From Collybiopsis luxurians FD-317 M1 (taxonomy: Eukaryota; Basidiomycota; Agaricomycetes; Agaricales; Omphalotaceae), in the NCBI GenBank assembly GCA_000827265.1, contig KN834801.1:217424-255335 (forward strand): a stretch of DNA of 37,912 nt, in the 5' to 3' direction. The position numbers and the translations under genes are program-made. This document shows positions 10,588-21,135 of the stretch, in pieces (position 1 is the first letter of the stretch; each line of letters begins with the position of its first letter). The notes below the pieces were generated by a model. It saw only the letters and a program-made list of their open reading frames with translations. It made no database searches and was not told where the DNA came from.

Positions 10588-13500
10588 ATGGAGGTAAATC
10601 GATACAGATTGGTTGATATGAGTGAAGAAAAAGCTGATTCTCAGTCGGGATAGTTCCAGTCGTTGTTGAATTTCTCACAAGAGCTGGACGTATCGTTGCT
10701 AGACAGAGTGGTTCTTGCGTTTTATACCGGAGCTGGACCGGAGGTGAGTGTACAGGCTGCTTGTTGTTTTCGAGTGATTTACTGAAGATAATCTCCAAGT
10801 AGCAACAGGCCGCTCAGACAGCTTTGACGCAGTTTCAAGATCATCCTGAAGCTTGGACCCGGGTTCCGGAGATTTTGCAAAAGTCCTCTTTTCCTCAGAC
10901 GAAGGTACGCGCGATGGAAGATATGATAAATTGTCTCATGTTATCACTCTAGTACATCGGCCTTCAAATCTTAGAAAAGCTTATATCGACTCGATGGAAA
11001 TCATTACCGGAGGGCTAAAGGCAAGGTGAGCAAAACGGATTTGCGATGTCTTCTGGGTCTCTGAATATGTATATTCCAGGTGTTCGGAATTTCCTTATCC
11101 AAGTTACAATAGAAATTGCCTCGGATGAGACGATAGCTCGGAAAGAAAAAGTATATTTGAACAAATTGAATTTGGCCATGGTTCAGGTATGAAACCGCAC
11201 GGATGTGTACGAAACTACTGACCCTCAACGTCGTATCTAGGTCCTCAAGCAAGAATGGTCCCACAACTGGCCCACATTCATCTCCGAGCTCGTCGAATCA
11301 TCCAAGACCTCTCTACCCCTATGCGAAAACAACATGGTTCTCCTCCGCTTACTCTCCGAAGAAATCTTCGACTTTTCTGCCGACCAAATGACGCAAGCCA
11401 AGGTGCAAGAGCTTAAAGTTCAGCTATCGAACGAACTGAGTCTCGTGTTTCAGTTATGTCTCGAGGTTTTGAAGGAGGCGCCAATGGGGAAAGTGGGGTT
11501 GCTGAGAGCGACGTTGGAGACCCTGGGAAGGTTCCTGAGCTGGATTCCATTGGGTTATGTATTTGAGACTGAGCTGTTACAGCTCCTCGTCACCCGGGTG
11601 CGTAAATGATCATCCTTTCTGTATCCTTCCCGTATTCTAATTGCTGCCATATACTGCCTAGTTCCTCGAAGTCGCTGAATACCGCAACTTGACCCTCAAA
11701 TGTGCGGCCGAAATCACTTCCCTCCCCCGCTCCGATGTCGCCTCAGTCCCAGGGTACGACGCGACGCTCAAGATGTTCTTCACGTCGATCATGGTGACGA
11801 TCAACAAGCTTATCTCGCCTAGTACGGATATTGCCTCTGCGTATAGGAATGCGAGCGATACGGGGCAGGAGATGGTCATGGCGTTGGCGATGTTTTTGGC
11901 AAATTTTTTTGGGAAACATTTGGTTCTTTTGGAAGAAGGTGGGTGTGTCGTTCCGTTCCGTTTTCTTTGCGATCTTGCTAACTTCTACTTTCTTAATGCT
12001 GTTTCCTTTACGTAGAAACCGACCGTGAAGCCCTCCTCAATGCACACTTTTATTTGATCAAGATATCTCAAGTCGATGAATGCGAAGTATGGAAGATCTG
12101 TTTAGAGTATTGGCTTATACTCCTGGTTGGGTTGTACGAGGAGGCTGTGTCGAGGTTGCCGATTGGTATGAGTGTTGCTGGGGATACAGCATTTGCAGTA
12201 CCGGAGGTAACTTTGAGAAAAGATGTGTATGCGGAGGTGTTGACGAATTTGAGGTTAATTGCGGTGGGTAAGATGGTTAAACCTGAAGAGGTATGTGTGT
12301 TGGTATTATTTAGGTTTTGTCACCCTGGTTTGACATGTTTTCCTTCCCTATCCTTAGGTCCTCATAGTCGAAAACGAAGAAGGCGAAGTTGTCCGAGAAC
12401 ACCTCCAAGAGACCGATACCATCGTACTGTACAAAATGATGCGCAAGCTCATGCTCTATCTTACCCATATCGACGTTCTGGATACAGGAAGGATATTGAC
12501 GGAGAAGTTGGAGAGGCAGATGAACAAGAAGGATGGGAGTTCGGGGGATGAGTGGAGTTGGGGGAATTTGAATACACTTTGTTGGGCTGTAGGGAGTATT
12601 TCCGGGGCGATGGGTGAGTTTGGTCTGAGAGTCTCCAATCTGTTTCTTTTGATACTGACTTTTTTTTCTCACAAACAGACAAAGACACTGAAAAACATTT
12701 CCTAGTCCTCATTATCCGCGAATTACTTTCATTGGTGGAGCAAAAGAGGGGGAAGGATAACAAGGCGATTATCGCTTCGAATATCATGTATATTGTTGGG
12801 CAGTACCCGAGGTTCTTGAAGACAATGGTGAACAAGCTGTTTGAGTTTATGCGTGAGGGGCATGAAGGTGAGTGATAACGATTTTCTTTATTTTTTTCTA
12901 GTTTTGACGACCTTGCTGCTATGAGACACAATACGTGTATAGGTGGCTGGAGCTTTTTATATCTCTCCCCTTCACCTCACGTCTATCTGTATACATACAC
13001 GCGAAATCCTTACCTTGGATCAATGTAGGTGTCCAACACATGGCGTGCGACACGTACATGAAGATCACGAAAAAGTGTGCTAGGCAGTTTGTAGTGAGAC
13101 AGTCGGAGGAGAAGGAGCCATTTGTCGAAGAGATTTTGAGGAATATTGGGAGGATTACGGTTGATTTGTTGCCTCAGCAGGTTCATTGAGTGCTGATACT
13201 ATGGGAAGCGCGGAGTCTTGCGCGTCCCAAGTCTCTCTTGATTTATGTTTAGTTTCTAATCTTGCCTGCCATGTTTCTTTTCTGTGTTCATGTAGGTACA
13301 TACGTTCTACAAGGCTACGGGAGTTATTATCGCAGAGGCGGTGAATAGAGCTCAACAAGAAAAGTTGATAGCGGGGCTCATGGATATGCGGTAAGTTCCC
13401 TCTTCAGTTCCACCCCGCCACCCTATGTTACCAATCCCAATCTGACCAGATCTAATCTTTTCTTTTCTAATTGTGTCTTTTTTCCAATCGCGGCTTTTTT

Positions 13501-14719
13501 TCCAATTCCAGTGGGACGCCTTGATGATGCAAGCGTCAGTTAACCCAGCCCTGTTACACAATCTGGAAAGTGTCAAGCTCCTCTCAAATGTGCTAAAGAC
13601 AAATGTGTCTGCACATACATTGATCAGTGGGGAGGCATATACAGTTCAAGTTTCAAGGATATTCATGGATATGTTGGGGTTGTATAAGGCAGTTAGTAGG
13701 ATGATTAGTGAGGTTGTTGAGAAAGAGGGTGAGTGTATAGTTTGTGGTCTGTTGGTGTGGGGGTTTCTCTTTACACCTCTCTGTTCACTTGTTTTTCTTG
13801 TTTCTCAGATTTGTGATTAATTTCTGTACCCTTCCTCCCTTCCCCATTTTTCATTGTTAGGTCTTGTAATGTCGAAGACACCCAAAGTCCGCCAACTCCG
13901 CGTGTTAAAAAACGATATCCTCAAGTTGACGCAGACGTACATCAACTCTGTCATTCAGATCGAAGTTGTGAATGAGAATTTCATTCCGCCGCCGCTGGAT
14001 GCTGTTTTGGGGGATTATCAGAGGAGGGCTGGAGGAGGGGGTGCGGGTGCGGGTGCGAATATTAATACTGTGGCGTTGCCGGCTGCGTCCAGAGAGGCAG
14101 AGATGTTGAATTTAATGAGTAATGTGGTGAGGTGTCTTGGGGTGAGTGATATCGATGACCCCGTATGATTTTTGTTTATTGATCTTTTTATTTCGCTAGT
14201 CCTTGATAACTCCACAAGTACTACCGATACTTTCTGCGGTCCTCGAGCCGACGCTGGAGATGATTATGCAGGAATTGACAGAGTATCCTGATCATCGATT
14301 GTATTATTTTAGATTGTTGAGGATGATTATATTAAATTGTTTCCCAGGTGAGACGGATTCCTTTGGGTCAGAGATAGATTTGAATGTGACTGGGTTACAT
14401 ACTGAGTCATATTTCTTCTCGTCTAAGGGTGCAGCCAATTTTATTCCAATGTCTCTCAGTGACGTTCGACATCATCGAAGCCTTTGCCTCCGGAGATCCC
14501 GCGGTTGCGCAATCCTTTTACAAGCAGTACCTTTTACTGATTGTGCAAGAGAGCTTGTATGCAATGACGGATTCAGAACATTAGAGTGGGTTTGGGCTGC
14601 AGGGGATGGTGCTTACAAGGATGTTTAGGACTGTTGGAGAGGGTGGGGTTGAGGGTGGAGTGTTGGGTGATGAGCCGGGGCAGCCCAGGGCGGGGTTGCG
14701 GTGGAGAAGGAAGGGGTGA
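10588..14719 (+). pseudogene. crm1: Exportin-1 (CRM1/XPO1) pseudogene, near full-length
   Basis: CRM1 is the karyopherin that carries leucine-rich-NES cargo out of the nucleus with Ran-GTP. Exons are clear from ATGGAG (10588) on: 10660-10743, 10803-10904, 10953-11035, 11080-11186, 11241-11597, 11662-11938, 12016-12290, 12358-12613, 12679-12867, 13029-13180, 13296-13390, 13512-13728, 13861-14140, 14200-14348 and 14460 on. Landmarks include [101 protein letters not shown] and SKTPKVRQLR. Lesions: TAA at 11026-11028 (copy 2 has CAA), loss of about six or seven residues after QYPRFLK, a frame mismatch at the 13390/13512 junction, a missing exon after ILNCFP (14348), TAG at 14582-14584, and no C-terminal ~150 residues. 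A working copy must exist elsewhere, because CRM1 is essential. Confidence 0.9.
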
Positions 14720-15479
14720 AAGTACTATGTCAATATTCAGAAATATTCTCAATTACAGGCCTTTCAAAGTCAAAGAAACATTAATGTGTCGGAAATAAGT
14801 ATCAACGAGACTTACATTTTGCCTACACTCGGCAAGTTGAATAAATTAAAAAAGTTTTGAAAAGTAACTTTGCATACACTCATGGCTGTGTTATTGCCTA
14901 GCTTGTTTTCTTTCCAGTTGCTGAAGATCCCATTGACGAAGATGGTATTGATGAAAACAATGTCGCCTGCACACCTGCTGCTTCAAGTTGTTTCACTGAG
15001 CTACACATCTGTAAACTCCTCGTAAACAGTTTTGCAGCTAAAGCAAAGACCATCTGGTACATCTGCACTGGATTTAATTTTAGCTTAGGTGAAATAGTGA
15101 TGTATCCAAATCTGGGCATCAATTGCACGGTATGGGCATGCGACGGTCATACCTGCATTGGCCGTGACAGACATATTGCTGGTAAATTAGAGGCTGCATA
15201 CCTGGACTCCCATATCTGTCATCAAACTACAGTACAGCTACGGATGATCTGTAAATTTTACAACCCATATCCTTCACGGCTGTACATACCCCCATATAGT
15301 TACTTCTCAAGGCTCTAGTTGTTGCAAGGAAGTTGAAAGTAGAGCTAACTTACCTCTACTCAGACCTCTTCCTTTACTTCAAGTTTCTAGTACAGCTTTT
15401 TCTCCTATTGTAAACATACGTCGCAAGGGATGCAAAAAGTGCAGGGGAGACACCCAAAAAGATGCCTTTGCGTAGAGAG
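14720..15479. other. No recognised gene
   Basis: Between the broken 3' end of CRM1 and FAS1 copy 3. A possible exon-like run (AEDPIDEDGIDENNVACTP near 14920, after TTTCCAG) is seen but has no family resemblance and no supporting neighbour. The expected CRM1 C-terminus is not here. Confidence 0.4.
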
Positions 15480-16015
15480 CCAAAACTAAAGGTTCGGCCA
15501 TAAGCCTCAACCCATCTCCGTACGTTTTCCTACGATTGTATTCTTCTTCAGAGACTTTGATTTCTTGACCGTCGGTTGATGGAGGACTTTGATGTCTAAA
15601 ATGTGACGAAGCATTTAGAAAACTGGGGACAGAGAGCCATCAAACACATGCATAGTTTCCTTGGCGGTGCCATAACAGCCTTATTCATACGGACTGACAG
15701 TGTCAGCCCTTCTTTACCTGGGGCATCATCCAGGAATAGGACAGCCTATTCCGTAGACAGTGTACTGAACAGCTCGGAAAGAGCCAGTTCCTTACCATAC
15801 GAATAGAAAGAGGTTCCAACAGTACGGAAGTTGGCAAGTGTGGTTGGGCCTTTCGTTTTCAATGGCATGGATTCAGACATGTCGAGTTTGGATGATAATG
15901 AGGGGTCAGCTATTGGGAATTTGAAGGAGTCTGCTGAGGGAGATACGAAGGGTGATGATACTAGGACTGATGATAAGAAGAAGAAAGAGAACCGTATGGT
16001 GTTTGAGCCTCGCAT
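15480..16015 (-). pseudogene. FAS1 (fasciclin) secreted protein, pseudogene copy 3 (5' half only)
   Basis: On the minus strand a signal peptide (FSFFFLSSVLVSSPFVSPSA) is followed by DSFKFPIADPSLSSKLDMSE, TTLANFRTVGTSFYSYGKEL and ALSELFSTLSTE, then a stop. After further frame changes VRRWVEAYG is reached near 15520. The normal start, ACCATGCGG in copy 2 at 18146, reads ACCATACGG here (ATA at 15997-15995); an in-frame ATG at 16015 lies just upstream. The homology stops abruptly near 15,480, so the second half of the FAS1 domain is missing. Same strand as copy 2, about 1.2 kb from its 3' end, so the two probably arose by tandem duplication. Confidence 0.72.
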
Positions 16016-16099
16016 TATTCATTGTGACCACTGCGTGCTTGGCACAGAGTACCAGAATCTATCATCGGCTGTGTCGCGGACCAAAATTGGTATGACAAA

Positions 16100-16265
16100 A
16101 TGACATCCATTTCCACACTCGGTGAGTACACTATCCATGATATAGATCCCCTTAAAGTCGACCTACCTTACCCCACATTATCCGTCAAACAAGATGGCGT
16201 TGAGGCAGAGTTAAGCAGACTTTGGTGAGTGGGCCGATGCGCTAATCAAGGCTGTCGGAGATTAA
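16100..16265 (+). pseudogene. Unidentified short coding-like fragment
   Basis: From ATG 16100 the frame reads MTSISTLGEYTIHDIDPLKV, continues through DLPYPTLSVKQDGVEAELSRLW and meets a TGA. One base later the neighbouring frame continues naturally as EWADALIKAVGD and a TAA at 16263-16265. A one-base insertion would explain the break. The composition is protein-like, but I do not recognise the family. It starts about 85 bp from the 5' end of FAS1 copy 3, on the opposite strand. Confidence 0.35.
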
Positions 16266-17236
16266 TTGAGATTGCCTGAGAATCACCAAGGTGCGCACGA
16301 TACATTCTCGTATTTTTTCACTTTTCACCAATCGCTATGACTCATTTTCATGTTCTCGTACCTGTTGTATTAAATGTTTGCGCATTTGGTAGGCCAGGCC
16401 GTGCCCCATAGGCACTAGGCTCTGATATTCTAAAAGAGACAAGAATGGTTTATGTTTGCAAGAGGTGGGTGAGGAGTAAGGCCAGTCACCAAGTTGGCAC
16501 CCCCACTTAAACGCCTGGGCAAAAACACCAAAAGCTAGTCGTGGAATTCAGTTTTAAAGATACGGACCGTTTCATTTAAACGAGAAGAGCTGGAGCATTA
16601 CAAAATGAACCAGAATAAAATTAAAAGCGCGACGGAGAGAGGGAGAATCGGCAAGGAGAGCAATTGGTAGGAACTGCGAGAAACCATCAAGTGCACTAAC
16701 ACGCCCGTCATATAAAGAAAAACATCTGGAATCCATTCTAGTGGCGCCACGTATATCATATCATAAAGCCACAAAAAAGGTACCATGTCCAGCTGGTACT
16801 AGCACTTTACGCACTTAGTGTGAAGCATCAACGACCTCTGCGTTCTATGTTTCGTGCTCTCATGCCCTATTCGGTTCCGTCGCCATGTTTGCTTTCGCTA
16901 CCAGGAGATCTGAGTCTCGTACCCTCCGTAACGAAGGCAAGGCAGGTGGAAAGCCCAAAAGTGCGGATAGTAGCGCCGGGATAGGTTTCGAAGCATATAC
17001 CGTGGAAGATTTAAGAAGCCAAAAACCCAAACTCAGACAATAAATCCAAGTCAAAAGGTGTTGAGCGAGATTCTTCTGATAACGAGCCGGTGGATGGAGC
17101 GTTGGAAAAACATAATAAACGGTGGTACCATTCATGGAGACGAAAGCAACAATGCACATACATAAAGCGCGAGTTTCGTACAATTACATGGGATCCAAAT
17201 AATATAACTACTCTCGACCCTGCTCAGCGGACACCT
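16266..17236. other. No recognised gene
   Basis: CG-containing, unlike the flanks of the window. The stretch near 16,860-17,180 is open on both strands and may hold further 3' exons of FAS1 copy 2, but I cannot trace them with confidence. Confidence 0.35.
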
Positions 17237-18146
17237 GACCCAGTCTACGTTAATTGCGTCGTCGATGAGGTACAGCGTACGATTCGATGCCTAGAAAGTA
17301 AAGGATAAGGGAGTAGGGAGGCGGAGGATTGGTTTTCATGAGTCAACAAGCTGGTCAAAGTCAAAGACGGTATGAACACGGACCGTCTTGGAATTCAAAA
17401 TACGAATCCTACTCTCCCCGTCTTGTATCTCAACCTCATTTTTCTCATACACAAAAGGGACGGATTTGCCCTCCGAAAGGGCATCATATGTGGTCATTTT
17501 CTTCGGATCGGAGTCGGAAGGAAAGTCGAGGGGGGAGGTTTGGGGTAAAGGCGGGGAGAAAGGGAACTGCGTATGAGTACAGATACAACGATAGAGCATA
17601 GTGAGGGTAGGAATGAGAGCATACAGAGATGATATGAGCCTTGACCCATCTCTGCATGTTCTCTTTCGACTGGCGATCGTATTCATCTTCAGAGACATCG
17701 ATATCTTGGTCATTGACCGAAAGAGGGCTTTGATATCTGAATTAAGTGAGGGATTGAGAGAGCTCAGCACAGAGAGTCATTAAACACACGCACGGTTTCT
17801 CGTGAGCACCATGATAGCCTTATTCGTAGGGATTAACAGCGGCAGCCCTCATTTCCCAGCGGCATCATCATCCAAAAATTCGGTAGCCTGTCCCGCAAGC
17901 GGTGAACTAAACAGCTCGGGAAGAGCCAACTCGCTAGCGGACAATAGAAGATAGATGCTGAGGATTCGATAGTGAGGAAATCAGCAACTGTGTTTAGGCC
18001 ATCGTTTTCAATCGCGCGGATTTAGACACGTCGTATGCGGATGAAGAGGTGCTGTTGATTAAGGGAATTTGGAAGGAGTCCGCAGAGGCAGTAAAGAAGG
18101 GTAGTGATAGCAGAACCATCAATGAGGAGAAGAGGGTGAGCCGCAT
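17237..18146 (-). pseudogene. FAS1 (fasciclin) domain secreted protein, pseudogene copy 2
   Basis: Starts at ATG 18146 with a clear signal peptide (MRLTLFSSLMVLLSLPFFTA, then SADSFQIPLINSTSS). After a frame change GLNTVADFLTIESSASIFY, SELALPELFSSPLAGQA, LPLLIPTNKAIMVLTR and, beyond an intron, QSPLSVNDQDIDVSEDEYDR with KENMQRWVKAHII follow. A next exon gives MTTYDALSEGKSVPFVYEKN and EVEIQDGESRIRILNSKT. A 93-bp intron (17383-17291, ending TTTCTAG) leads to ASNRTLYLIDDAINVDW. The order NTVADFL, LLIPTNKA, KAHI and LYLID is the FAS1 domain pattern. A frameshift near 18000, a TGA after DDDAAGK and further frame changes show it is a pseudogene, though it keeps its CG sites. FAS1 proteins act outside the cell in adhesion or wall association. 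Confidence 0.75.
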
Positions 18147-20569
18147 GGTGTTTCAGGCTTGACAAGGGAAGTTGGCCTAGGAGCGAAAAGAAGGCTGGTC
18201 CGTGCTCCGTTGTTTGCTCCGAATAAACAATACACAGCCACCGGCCACAGACCTGTTCTCGTAGAACCAGTTCTCTCATATCAGCTCAGTTTCAAATGGA
18301 TGTTCATGAGATTTCAAAAGCCTGGGTTAAAACCTCTTTGTATCGCATGCCTGGTTTAACTATTGGTCTCATAACTAGGGTAAGGCGGAGCAATGTTTCT
18401 TAGACTAGCTCTGGATCTCTAGACGTAGGCTTTGGATCACTTCGGACTGAACTTATTGCAAGTGATACCGCTGACGTCCTTTGTGTGAACGAGCTGGCGG
18501 CGTAGCTGTAGGATGGGGGTATTAGGTCTATAGTATTCCAATATTTTACTAGTATAGAGTATATATTATGTAATTTTCCTTCCCTCCTCGCTACTTCCAG
18601 CTGTTCCGAAATCTATCTATCTATGCTCTTGCCGCTGATACAAGCTTGCAAGCAGAAATATGTACGCACTTGAATGTTCACTCCACGTTGGCGTCTTTGC
18701 ATGGGTCAGTCGTGTAAACAGACGAACCTGAGTAGCAACAGCCGGAGATGCAAGACTGGAAGGGGACGGGAAACACGTCTCCTAGGCTGTTGCTGCATGC
18801 TGAGATAGGCAGGTATCGTGGAAGATGTTTGTCCTCGGTACCACGGAAGCGAAGTCGATGCAGTGAGTCACGAACAGTTGGAGAATGTATGGTCCACGCC
18901 CGAGGACTGCCACCATGCAAAAGTACGTTCAAGAATGGAATAGGTGCAGAGAATGGGGTAGGGAAGGTAAACAAATGCCATGATCATTAGAAGAGGTAGG
19001 ACTCCCACTTCCGCTCCGTCTTCCTTCAACGGTGATATACTGATATCTCGAGCATTGCTGTCGTAACTGTTGTATTCGGCGACACTAGTATTAGAAAGCG
19101 AGGTGGGAGATTATATTGACCCAAACATCATGGAAGCCATTGATGATTCTGATGGGGAAGCGGTGGATGGTGGGGAGCTAGCCAAAGATGACGCAGATGC
19201 TGAAGGAAAGCTTCCAGTCATTCAACTCCACTCGATAGGTTCGTGATCTTTTCCCCCCTGTCGTCTATCTATTCTCCCCTTCCCCAGATATCAATTGCCC
19301 CAAACTCAAATTAGTTGATAATAAGGCATACTTCAGGCTTTGATTACGGTACTGCTGGGAATGGAATGGTGAGGATAATAATGTAACGGAAGAGATGCAT
19401 ATGTTGGAGGATACAACGTATAGACATGCTCCCTGATGAACTGCGGAGAAGAGGAGCTCAGTGTGAGAATGAAGCCTTGATTTTGCACTGTGTATCTGGT
19501 GGCAGGCGTATGTGAGTGGTCGTAGAAGAAAAGCGGAGGGGGAGCACCTGGAACAAAGTATCCGAGTTAGCAGCCGAACAACCGTCCATCTACTCCTTCA
19601 TTTGAATTTGGACATACAACAACTTATTGAGATTTTTGAATCGCCAGAAAGCTGTGTGTATTGAAGAAGTGGATAGTCGCTGAGATGAAAATATCGATTC
19701 GTTTTCTAGCAAAAGTCCAATCATTTTTGCTTTTCTGTGAGACGAATGGCTCTTCGGGCAATTTCATGCCAGTGGAAGTAATTTCTTGAAGGTAGAGTCA
19801 ATTAAGACGAAGGAAACACAGTTACAGATGCTATAGAAACTCTAGAACTCTTCAAAGCGATTAAAATTCTATGAGAGCTTGGACGAGAATGCGGAGTGAT
19901 CAAGCGCCAATGTTATTATTTCGGATGACGGGCTTGCCCTTTTCCACTCACCACGGACAACCCAAAATGCCTCTACAGTGGGCTCGTCTCATACAATCCA
20001 TTTCTATCTATTCGCTCAAACTTCCAAGTTGAAGCTGTCCAAAAGAAGGAGATGGCAAGCAAAGCTCTTCGTTGACTTTATTTCCTATGAGCCCCTTTTC
20101 CTGGGTCTCTCCTCATTCTCAACGGGTACTATGATAACCTCACACACTCCTGATGATCTACCAATTGCAAAATTCGATACTAGAACCTTCAAAGTGGCTT
20201 TATATACACTTCCGTATGAAAGCTGATATCATTTCATGTGGAGGACATATCTTGAGGTGCGGGAAAGGATGAGAAACGGACATAACATCCGTTTAAATCC
20301 AGTTCGTTGGACATCCTCCTTAGGCTGATTCCCATCTCTCCGCTGTACAGATTTTTCTTTCGAGTATTTCCTACTTAAATGTGATTGTGCAAATATCTAT
20401 AGATTCAATTCATAATGCGCATTCTTTATCCAAGCTTGAGATTCCATTAGACCTGCCTGCACAGCACTCTGCTTCTGTTGCTACTTCTCGCCGTTCAATA
20501 CTCGTTCACACATCATAGCGTCGTAGAAAGGAGAGTACACGGGCCCTCATGAATGTGCTGGGACTTGGT
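18147..20569. other. No recognised gene; isolated exon-like runs
   Basis: At about 19,080-19,240 the plus strand reads LESEVGDYIDPNIMEAIDDS and AKDDADAEGKLPVIQLHSI, followed by a plausible intron (GTTCGT...CCCCAG). It is acidic and protein-like but not recognised. On the minus strand 18678-18974 is open for 98 codons without a known family. No other coding signal can be supported. Confidence 0.35.
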
Positions 20570-21000
20570 CCAGTTTGAAGGGGAGTGTTGAAGAACACAT
20601 ACATATACAATATTACATTATCACAGACTCTAATTGTTACAAACTTGGACCAATATTTAAGTGCATATACCTCCATGTATTTTCTTTATTCCATCACGTC
20701 TCCTGTTTCATGTAGTTACTTATATACCTTACATAGTTGTATAACCACCTCGGATGCTTATGACTGTTCCATCCGCATACTGAGGTGAGTTACCCTTTGT
20801 TACCTTTACTAGAATGTTGTACTTGTTAGTTATTCTAGCCTTAGTATCTATTCTAGATCTCACAGACTATTGTATTATATCATTCTACAAATCTGTGACT
20901 CCGAACATGGACATAGCACAAAAACATTGTCAGTTTGACACCCGTGCATCACAGATTGAATGCTTATTCTAGATTTCTGTTATATAGCCCTCAACCAATG
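20570..21000 (+). mobile_element. Probable LTR end of a Ty1/copia-type retrotransposon remnant
   Basis: A polypurine tract (GAAGGGGAG, 20577-20585) follows a TGA and precedes TGTTGAAGAACACATAC at 20586, the arrangement seen at the 3' LTR of copia elements. The codons just upstream (LMNVLGLGPV then stop) could be the decayed end of the RNase H region. The LTR would run to about 21,000, where TCAACCA mirrors the TGTTGA start. No second LTR, integrase or reverse transcriptase is readable, so this rests on the junction pattern alone. Confidence 0.4.
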
Positions 21001-21135
21001 ATTTGAGTATCTGCCCTACCGACCCTCAACCTGCGCTCTAATACACCGTTGCGTCTATATGTCCCAGTTAGATCCAAAAGATGTGTGGATTCAAATGAGC
21101 AGATAATTTGATTTGGGTTGCTTTGATGACTAATA

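Larger units (their letters stand above)
8900..12281. repeat. Segmental duplication, block 1 (membrane protein + CRM1)
   Basis: From about 8900 to 12281 the sequence aligns with 24780-27674 in the same orientation. The pair covers the 3' end of the minus-strand membrane-protein gene, the whole divergent promoter region and the first eight exons of the CRM1 pseudogene. Identity is highest in the intergenic part (10,280-10,590 against 26,300-26,606). The right breakpoint falls within a CRM1 exon, after GTAAGATGGTTAA. Confidence 0.85.

Noticed and set aside
15831..16103. Acidic/basic plus-strand frame (GDTKGDDTRTDDKKKKENR)
   Set aside because: Antisense shadow of the FAS1 copy 3 signal-peptide exon; the minus-strand reading matches FAS1 copy 2 at its start.
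17090..17308. Plus-strand frame with a similar ending to the frame at 1332-1613 (pattern TPD..Y..C...EVQ.TI)
   Set aside because: It looked like a convergent gene, but it is the antisense of the last FAS1 exon (ASNRTLYLIDDAINVD), whose intron acceptor is conserved in both copies.
8982..19411. A 19-base match GAGATGCATATGTTGGAGG at ~8980 and ~19394
   Set aside because: The match does not extend on either side and no related coding context is present at 19.4 kb. Probably chance, although it is longer than expected.
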